Positions 30,482 through 36,788 of a DNA stretch of 36,788 bases are shown here, one piece after another. The position numbers and the translations under genes are program-made. Position 1 is the first letter of the stretch; the number at the start of each line of letters is the position of its first letter. The notes under the pieces are model-generated. The model made no database searches. It was not told the origin of the DNA and saw only the letters and a program-made list of their open reading frames with translations. The stretch comes from Oscillospiraceae bacterium. GTDB lineage: Bacteria; Bacillota; Clostridia; Oscillospirales; Ruminococcaceae. Location of the stretch: assembly GCA_004556975.1 (NCBI GenBank), contig SFFD01000010.1:1-36788 (forward strand). Reading direction: 5' to 3'.

Positions 30482-32716
30482 TCAGCCTATATGAATAATG
30501 TCGTCGCTGCTTCCGCCGGAATTGCCGTTGCCCCAGTTGCCCCAGCCGTTGTCGCCCCAGTCGCCGAAGCCGCCGTAGCACTCGGTGCAGTTGCCGGGAA
30601 TGTTATCCTTTTTGTACCAGCCGGTGGCGGTGCTTGTGCAGGCGTCGGTGGCAATGTCGCCGGAACGCGTGCAATAGGTTTTCTGCACCACGTTCGGGCT
30701 TTCGGGGAACTCCGCGTTGGCGTTCATATAGGGCACAATCTTCTGCATAACGCCCTTCCAGATAATAGGAGTAGGATAGGTGTTGTACTTGATTTCCTGC
30801 ATTCCCTCGGAATAGCCGAGCCATACGACGCCAAGATATTCGGGAGTCATTCCGACGAACCAAAGGTCGGTGTTGTCGGAAGCGGAACCGGTTTTGCCCG
30901 CGGTTTTAATGCCATAGGAGGAAAGGTTAGCATGGGTACCCGTTCCGTAAGGGCCGCTTGTGACGCGCTGGCAGAGCTTGTTAAGAATCGTGGCGGTTTC
31001 TGCGGAAACAACACGCTCCGGAGAGGTGTTTGCTTTAAGCACCACCGCGCCGTCGCTGTCAAGCACTTCCGTATAGGAGTGCGGCTTGATATAAAGTCCG
31101 CCGTTGCCTATCATCTGATAGGCGCCCGCAAGCTCAAGCGGAGAAACGCCCACGGTAAGGGAACCGAGAGCCATCGGAGCGACGCCGACGTCGTTTACTT
31201 CGCCGGTATCTATAAGAGAGGTAATGTGAAGCTTTTGAGTCATAAAGTCAAAAACGGCTCTTGGGGTCAGCATGGTAACAAGCTTTACCGGAATTGTGTT
31301 GATAGAGCGCTGAACCGCTTCGTCAACGGTAACGTTCCCTTTATATCCGGGATAGTAGTTAACCGGCCAGTCATTTTTGAAGGTGGTTCCCTGATAGGTT
31401 TCGCCCGCCTTATATACAGGCTCGTCACAGATTACCGTGGAATAGGTTATAAGGTCGTTTTCAAGGGCAAGGGCATATGAAGAGATGGGCTTTATGGTTG
31501 AACCGATGTGCCGCTTGCCGGAGGAGGCGATGTTAAACAGGCGCGAACCTTCCTTTTCGCCCTTGCCGCCCACTATGCCCACAATTTCGCCGCTGTAATT
31601 AAGAACGACAAAGGCGGAATCCGGCTGAACCTCGTTGCGCATCTGGGGGAAGTTATCGGGATTTTCGTAATATTCCTCAATGGCGCTTTGAATGTTGTTG
31701 TCAACGGTGGCATAAATGCGGTAGCCGCCGCTGTAAAGCTCTTTTGAAGCGGTGGCCTTATCCCAGCCGTATTCGTCCATAAGCCCCTGGATTACGTCGT
31801 CAATAACGTAATCAATGAACCAGGACTGATATTTGCTTGTCTTTTTATTTGAGGTCTGCCCCTTTGAGGTGACAACGGGCGTTGCCGCAAGGTTGTCCTT
31901 TTCTTCCTGGGTAATATAGCCAAGCTTTTTCATTTCATTAAGAACGTATTCGCGGCGCTCGCTATTGTTTTCCATATGGCCGAAAGGCTCATAATAGCTT
32001 GGGTTATTTGTAATGGCGATAAGGCTTGCACATTCGTTAAGCGTAAGCTCGGAAACGTCCTTGTCAAAATACATGTTCGCCGCCGCCTGAACGCCGTAGG
32101 TGTTATAGCCAAAGGCGATGACGTTAAGGTATGCTTCAAGAATCTGTTCTTTGGAATATTTCTTTTCCATGGCAAGAGCGTTGAAAATCTCTTTCACCTT
32201 TCTGTCAATACGCACCTCGTTGTGGCCGGTGGCGTTCTTGATAAGCTGCTGGGTAATGGTGGAACCGCCGCCGTCGGTGTTGCCGGTAAGGAACTTTACG
32301 GTTGCGTAAATGGTACGGGTAAAGTCCACGCCCTGGTGCTGCCAAAAGCGTTTGTCCTCCGCCGCAACGGTGGCGTCGATAAGATACGAGGGCATTTCGT
32401 CATAGTCCGCCCAGATAAGCTTTCCCTTTTCACCGTAAAGCTTTGTATCTTCGGTATATTCGCCTGTGTCGGGGTCTTTGGTATAGATTATACTCGTATA
32501 GTTAAGCTCAAGGGAATTAAGGTCGATTCCTTCGGCGTCGTCAACCATTCCGAGGACTACTGCGGCAAGCACGCAGCCGATGATACAGCCGCTTATTATG
32601 AATACCGAAAGAACGGTTACAAGGGCGCGTCCGAAAAAGCGGAAAAAGCCCTTTACGGCTTTAAGCCAGACGGGCAGCTCTTTTTTCGGGGCACTGCTGT
32701 TTTTCTTTTTTGCCAT
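30482..32716 (-). CDS. Class A penicillin-binding protein (PBP1A type)
   Basis: This bifunctional enzyme polymerises and cross-links peptidoglycan. One membrane helix lies at about residues 30-58. The GT51 transglycosylase shows EDKRFWQHQGVD and GGSTITQQLIKNATG. The transpeptidase shows the SxxK motif STIK in GSTIKP (about 408), SxN in RSINTIP (about 472) and KTG in AGKTGS (about 608). The last 30 or so residues are a low-complexity Gly/Asn/Trp tail after two Cys (NCTECYGG). Length 744. The ATG has GGAGGATAG upstream, and a TATAAT -10 (32778-32783, minus strand) lies about 60 bases before it with a poor -35. Confidence 0.94.
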   Translation of the reverse strand: MAKKKNSSAPKKELPVWLKAVKGFFRFFGRALVTVLSVFIISGCIIGCVLAAVVLGMVDDAEGIDLNSLELNYTSIIYTKDPDTGEYTEDTKLYGEKGKLIWADYDEMPSYLIDATVAAEDKRFWQHQGVDFTRTIYATVKFLTGNTDGGGSTITQQLIKNATGHNEVRIDRKVKEIFNALAMEKKYSKEQILEAYLNVIAFGYNTYGVQAAANMYFDKDVSELTLNECASLIAITNNPSYYEPFGHMENNSERREYVLNEMKKLGYITQEEKDNLAATPVVTSKGQTSNKKTSKYQSWFIDYVIDDVIQGLMDEYGWDKATASKELYSGGYRIYATVDNNIQSAIEEYYENPDNFPQMRNEVQPDSAFVVLNYSGEIVGIVGGKGEKEGSRLFNIASSGKRHIGSTIKPISSYALALENDLITYSTVICDEPVYKAGETYQGTTFKNDWPVNYYPGYKGNVTVDEAVQRSINTIPVKLVTMLTPRAVFDFMTQKLHITSLIDTGEVNDVGVAPMALGSLTVGVSPLELAGAYQMIGNGGLYIKPHSYTEVLDSDGAVVLKANTSPERVVSAETATILNKLCQRVTSGPYGTGTHANLSSYGIKTAGKTGSASDNTDLWFVGMTPEYLGVVWLGYSEGMQEIKYNTYPTPIIWKGVMQKIVPYMNANAEFPESPNVVQKTYCTRSGDIATDACTSTATGWYKKDNIPGNCTECYGGFGDWGDNGWGNWGNGNSGGSSDDIIHIG

Positions 32717-32860
32717 TTATCTATCCTCCCTCTTGCGGGAATTATTTTTTGGGGTTAACCGCAATCTTATACTATGTATTATAGCAGGACTGATGATTAT
32801 TTGGTGAATTGTCTGTTAAAAATAACGAAGTAATATTTTTTGACGGAGGTGTCTTTTCCT

Positions 32861-33205
32861 TTGGAACACACTCTTGGAATAACCGCGGCGGCGCTTATTA
32901 CGGTTGCTGCGCTGGTGCTTTGCGCCTTTGCCCTTTCGGGCTTTTTCAGAGAGGAAGCGCCGGCGGGCGCTGTGCAAAGCGGCGTTTCGGCACAGGAAAA
33001 TTCAGCGGAAGCAAAAACGCAAATGCGCCTTGGAATATACCGGGGCTATCTTGCGCTTTTTACGGGTACGGAAGAAACCCCTGCGGAAACCTATGACGTA
33101 ATGGTACGCACCCTTCCGGAAGCGGACCGCGCCCGGCTTATTGCCGGAATTGCGGTGGAAAGCGAAGAGGAGCTTCGCAGGCTTTTGGAGGATTTTACTT
33201 CATAA
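32861..33205 (+). CDS. BofC C-terminal-domain-like membrane-anchored protein
   Basis: I choose TTG 32861, nine bases after GGAGGTG, giving 114 residues. TTG 32840 lies upstream of that ribosome binding site. A single membrane helix spans about residues 5-29. The C-terminal 60 residues (RLGIYRGYLALF, RTLPEADRARLIAGIAVESEEELRRLLEDFTS) match my recollection of the BofC C-terminal domain pattern LPExDR.L..GI.V.S.EEL..LLED. BofC in Bacillus controls sigma-K activation from the forespore side. Whether this short protein does so is unknown. It is divergent from the PBP gene and convergent with rpoD. Confidence 0.65.
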   Translation: MEHTLGITAAALITVAALVLCAFALSGFFREEAPAGAVQSGVSAQENSAEAKTQMRLGIYRGYLALFTGTEETPAETYDVMVRTLPEADRARLIAGIAVESEEELRRLLEDFTS

Positions 33206-33310
33206 GGCTTTTTGCCGGAACGGGAACTGCCTTATGTGCTTTTGATGCTTTCAACCGTACAAACGCGCGCCCCGGCGGGGAACACGGGCGCTTTGCCGCA
33301 AAGCTTTTTA

Positions 33311-34408
<1,098 letters not shown>

Positions 34409-34729
34409 TTAAAATTCCCCCTGAACTTGTGCTTTGCTTTTGGTTTATGCTGTTTTTATAAGTATTATCATGCGCCGGAGCGCGGCGCCGTAATGCAAAT
34501 TTGGCGGCGCTTCCCAAAAGGGGCGCCGCAGGGGTCTGTGTAATTAAAATTCCCCTGAAATTTATGTATTAAACTGTTTAAATAACCGTCAAAAGCCGTT
34601 TTGCATAAAAAATGCGCAAAAGCGTCTGTGCGGGTTTTCGCCGGGAAAGAAACCGGGGCTTTTTGCCGCCGTGCTCAAAAAAACGCTTCGTGCTCACGGT
34701 GCTCAAAAACCGCGCCGCAGAAATGTTCT
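34409..34729. other. 321-bp dnaG-rpoD gap with a duplicated rpoD leader
   Basis: No gene is supported. The rpoD leader TTAAAATTCCCCCTGAA (34409-34425) is repeated as TTAAAATTCCCCTGAA (34544-34559), differing by one C. A GCGGCGC/GCGCCGC inverted repeat (about 34503-34528) lies between. Three GTGCTCA copies occur within 35 bases (34671, 34690, 34699). On the minus strand TTGACG (34587-34592) could be a -35, but its -10 is weak. Confidence 0.6.
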
Positions 34730-36484
34730 TTATTTTCCGGATTTTTCTCTGCGGATTTTTTCGATATAAGCGGAAAGCTCGTTTCCGGAAAGACCGGCAA
34801 TTTCTTCGTCGGTCTTTTTTTCGCGGAGTTTTTTCATTGCGGCGGCGGCGTCAAGGGCGTCCGCTTCGGTATAGTGGCTCTCCCGCGCGACGGTAAAAAG
34901 CCGGGCGATGACGTTCTGCTCCTCAAGAGAAAATCCTTCGCCGAAAACAGAAAGAGAAAGCTCGTACCCCATGGCGGCGGCGTTCATAGCGCTTTCGTAA
35001 ATTCGTCTATAAAGCGCGCAAACAAAGTCGCTTCCTGAAATTTTTCCGGAAAGAGAGCCGAACGCTTCGGGATTTCTAAGCATCGCGCCCAAAAGACGTT
35101 CTTCCGCGGCGGCCGCCGCCGGATTTTTCACCTTTTCGGGAATTATGTCGGAATAGGCGGCGCGAACGGCGGCGGGCGATGTGCGCTGATTTTCCGCCCT
35201 TGCCTTTCGGCGGAGCTTTGCCGTTACCTGAGAGAGAATACCCTCCTTGGTTGTGCCGTAATCGGCGGCAAGCTTTGCCGCCCAAACCTCGCGCTCAAGA
35301 GGGTTTTTCATTTCCGCAAGAAGGTTTACAGCCTCTTTTAAAGCCATAATTTTTCCTTCGGGGGTATCTGTTTCATATTTTGCGCCGATTTTGCCAAGCT
35401 CATACTCAACTGCTCCGGCGGAGCCTTCAATAAGCTGTTTGAACTTGCCGCCGCCGAATTTTTTTATAAATTCGTCGGGGTCTTTTGCTTCGGGAATTGA
35501 AAGCACGCGGCTGTGTATGCCCGCTTCGTCAAGAAGACCGATGGCGCGGCGGGTTGCCTTTTGCCCCGCCTCGTCGGAATCATATGCAAGAATCGCTTCG
35601 TCGGTGTATGCCGCGGCAAGGCGGCACTGGTCGCTTGTAAGAGAGGTGCCCAAAGAGGCCACCGCCTGGGTAAAGCCCGCCTGGTGCATGGAAATTACGT
35701 CCATATAGCCTTCGCAAAGGATAAGATAGGGCAGCTTGCCGTTTTTCTTTGCAAAATTAAGGGCAAAAAGGTTTTTTGTCTTTTTAAAAACCGGAGTATC
35801 CGGCGAATTGTAATATTTCGGGCCGTCACCGGTCATTTTTCGTCCGCCGAAGCCGATTACGTTGCCGCGAAGGTCGATTATCGGGAACATCACCCTGTCA
35901 CGGAAAACGTCGTAATAACCGCCGTTTCTGCCCTTTCGGGCAAGACAGGCGGCTTCCATCTCTTCGTACTTAAAGCCTTTTTTGGCAAGCATATCCGTAA
36001 GGGCGCTCCACTGTGCGGGAGCATAGCCAAGACCGAAATGCTTTATGGTTTTGGGAAGAAGCCCCCGCCCGAGAAGATAGCGCAGGGCGGGTTCCCCCGC
36101 CGGTTCGATAAGCCTGTCGTAATAAAAACGCGCCGCTTCGCGGTTCATTTCAAGAATTCGGGTTTTAAGCATTGCGGTGCGGTCCTCTGCGGCGTCCTCC
36201 GGCACGGTCATTCCCGCCCGCTGGGCAAGAAGCTTTATTGCTTCAACATATTCAAGGTTCTCAATCCGCCTTATAAAGCCGATAACGTCGCCGCCCGCTC
36301 CGCAGCCGAAGCAATAGAAGGACTGGCTTTCCGGGTACACGGTAAACGAACCCGTTTTTTCGGAATGGAAGGGGCAAAGCCCCACAAGAATACGCCCGCG
36401 GCGCTTGAGCTGAACATATGAAGAAACTACGCTTTCAATATCGCTGTGCATTCTAAGCTCTTCAATAAAGCTTTGGGGAATCAT
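34730..36484 (-). CDS. dnaG: DNA primase DnaG
   Basis: DnaG makes RNA primers for replication. The N-terminal zinc ribbon is Cys37-Pro-Phe-His40 with Cys58 and Cys61 (CPFH and CFGC). The central RNA polymerase/TOPRIM domain shows GFGGRKM, KYYNSPDTPVF, LCEGYMDVISMHQAG and AYDSDEAGQKATRR. The C-terminal part (about 430-584) is the divergent helicase-interaction domain. Length is 584. The ATG has GGGAGG upstream. The zinc-ribbon loop reads EKTGSF where EKTPSF is usual, a conservative oddity. Confidence 0.96.
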   Translation of the reverse strand: MIPQSFIEELRMHSDIESVVSSYVQLKRRGRILVGLCPFHSEKTGSFTVYPESQSFYCFGCGAGGDVIGFIRRIENLEYVEAIKLLAQRAGMTVPEDAAEDRTAMLKTRILEMNREAARFYYDRLIEPAGEPALRYLLGRGLLPKTIKHFGLGYAPAQWSALTDMLAKKGFKYEEMEAACLARKGRNGGYYDVFRDRVMFPIIDLRGNVIGFGGRKMTGDGPKYYNSPDTPVFKKTKNLFALNFAKKNGKLPYLILCEGYMDVISMHQAGFTQAVASLGTSLTSDQCRLAAAYTDEAILAYDSDEAGQKATRRAIGLLDEAGIHSRVLSIPEAKDPDEFIKKFGGGKFKQLIEGSAGAVEYELGKIGAKYETDTPEGKIMALKEAVNLLAEMKNPLEREVWAAKLAADYGTTKEGILSQVTAKLRRKARAENQRTSPAAVRAAYSDIIPEKVKNPAAAAAEERLLGAMLRNPEAFGSLSGKISGSDFVCALYRRIYESAMNAAAMGYELSLSVFGEGFSLEEQNVIARLFTVARESHYTEADALDAAAAMKKLREKKTDEEIAGLSGNELSAYIEKIRREKSGK

Positions 36485-36788
36485 ACAGAAACCTCCCTTC
36501 CGGGTGAGATAACGGCTTAAAAATAAACTATATAATAAAGAATCGGCGTGCCCGCCGCAGACGGCGCATTTTTTATGGGGCGGTGAAGCTGACTTGGCAA
36601 GGAAACCGCGGCTCCCCTGTGCTCTTTAAGGCGTCTTGCGCGCACTTCTCGGCTCCCCTGTGCAAGGGTAGAAATTCCGAGCGCCTCCAGTGGAGGATGA
36701 AGCGAGGAATTTCGACTGCCGCCGTCCGCGAACGCGAGAATAGCGCAAGCCGAAGCGTGAGCGGAGAACGGCAAAGGGGCAAACCTAT
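36485..36788. repeat. Gene-free right edge with repeat-like, hairpin-rich sequence
   Basis: The first 50 bases are AT-rich and should hold the dnaG promoter. Beyond them CGGCTCCCCTGTGC occurs twice exactly (36609-36622 and 36650-36663). A nested hairpin follows: GAAATTCC (36671-36678) pairs with GGAATTTC (36706-36713), enclosing CCTCC/GGAGG (36684-36688 and 36692-36696). The composition differs from neighbouring gaps, and the segment looks like an interspersed intergenic repeat cut off by the window edge. ORFs here have no ribosome binding site. Confidence 0.45.

Noticed and set aside
36517..36774. 85-codon minus-strand frame at the right edge
   Set aside because: It lies in repeat-like DNA, has no ribosome binding site and overlaps the probable dnaG promoter region.

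Overview
The window looks like a chromosomal segment from an endospore-forming, Gram-positive Clostridia. I would guess an Oscillospirales/Ruminococcaceae-type lineage. The reasons are the order dnaA-dnaN-S4-recF-remB-gyrB-gyrA, sporulation and germination genes (spoIIP, gpr, spoVAC, spoVAD, spoVAE, a BofC-like protein), strong GGAGG-type ribosome binding sites, frequent TTG/GTG starts and a mid-range GC content. I see no rRNA, tRNA, CRISPR array, transposase or prophage. Taxonomy is inferred from gene content, not from a search.

Layout. Positions 1-9780 (+) hold the replication-initiation and gyrase cluster: dnaA (its 5' end lies outside the window), a probable origin-unwinding element, dnaN, an S4-domain protein, recF, remB, gyrB, a YcxB-like membrane protein and gyrA, closed by a 17-bp-stem terminator. 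Positions 9900-11430 form a small accessory island: an XRE regulator behind a long palindrome, a membrane-anchored zinc-ribbon protein, and a 62-aa orphan gene (-) with a near-perfect promoter, an upstream palindrome and an array of short repeats. Positions 11433-18682 (-) hold polA, a membrane protein, pth and mfd as one operon-like run. Positions 18827-23147 (+) hold an M23 lipoprotein, dusB, a 414-bp gene-free stretch rich in DnaA-box-like 9-mers, hemW and a divergent cyclophilin. Positions 23332-30352 are mainly sporulation: an M50-like membrane protease (-), spoIIP (+), a small gene with an apparent AUA start (+), gpr (-), rpsT (+), spoVAE/spoVAD/spoVAC (-) with two sigma-G-like promoters and an internal terminator, and two half-size TSUP permeases (+). 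Positions 30482-36484 hold a class A PBP (-), a BofC-like protein (+), rpoD (-) and dnaG (-). The right edge (36485-36788) is gene-free and repeat-like.

The genes fall into two programmes. One is chromosome replication and repair: initiator, clamp, primase, gyrase, Pol I, RecF, Mfd and sigma A. The other is spore formation and germination: SpoIIP hydrolysis of septal peptidoglycan, GPR degradation of SASPs, SpoVA transport of dipicolinic acid and a BofC-like factor.

The most unusual signal is not a gene. The 7-mer TGAGCAC occurs 32 times by manual count, 22 on the given strand and 10 on the other, against about 4-5 expected. It appears in several reading frames and in non-coding gaps, and it behaves like a Chi-type or other chromosome-organising word. 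Next in interest are the DnaA-box-like cluster at about 21.0-21.2 kb, the DnaA-trio at 1483-1497, and the heavily decorated upstream region of the 62-aa gene. All counts and coordinates were read by eye and should be recomputed.
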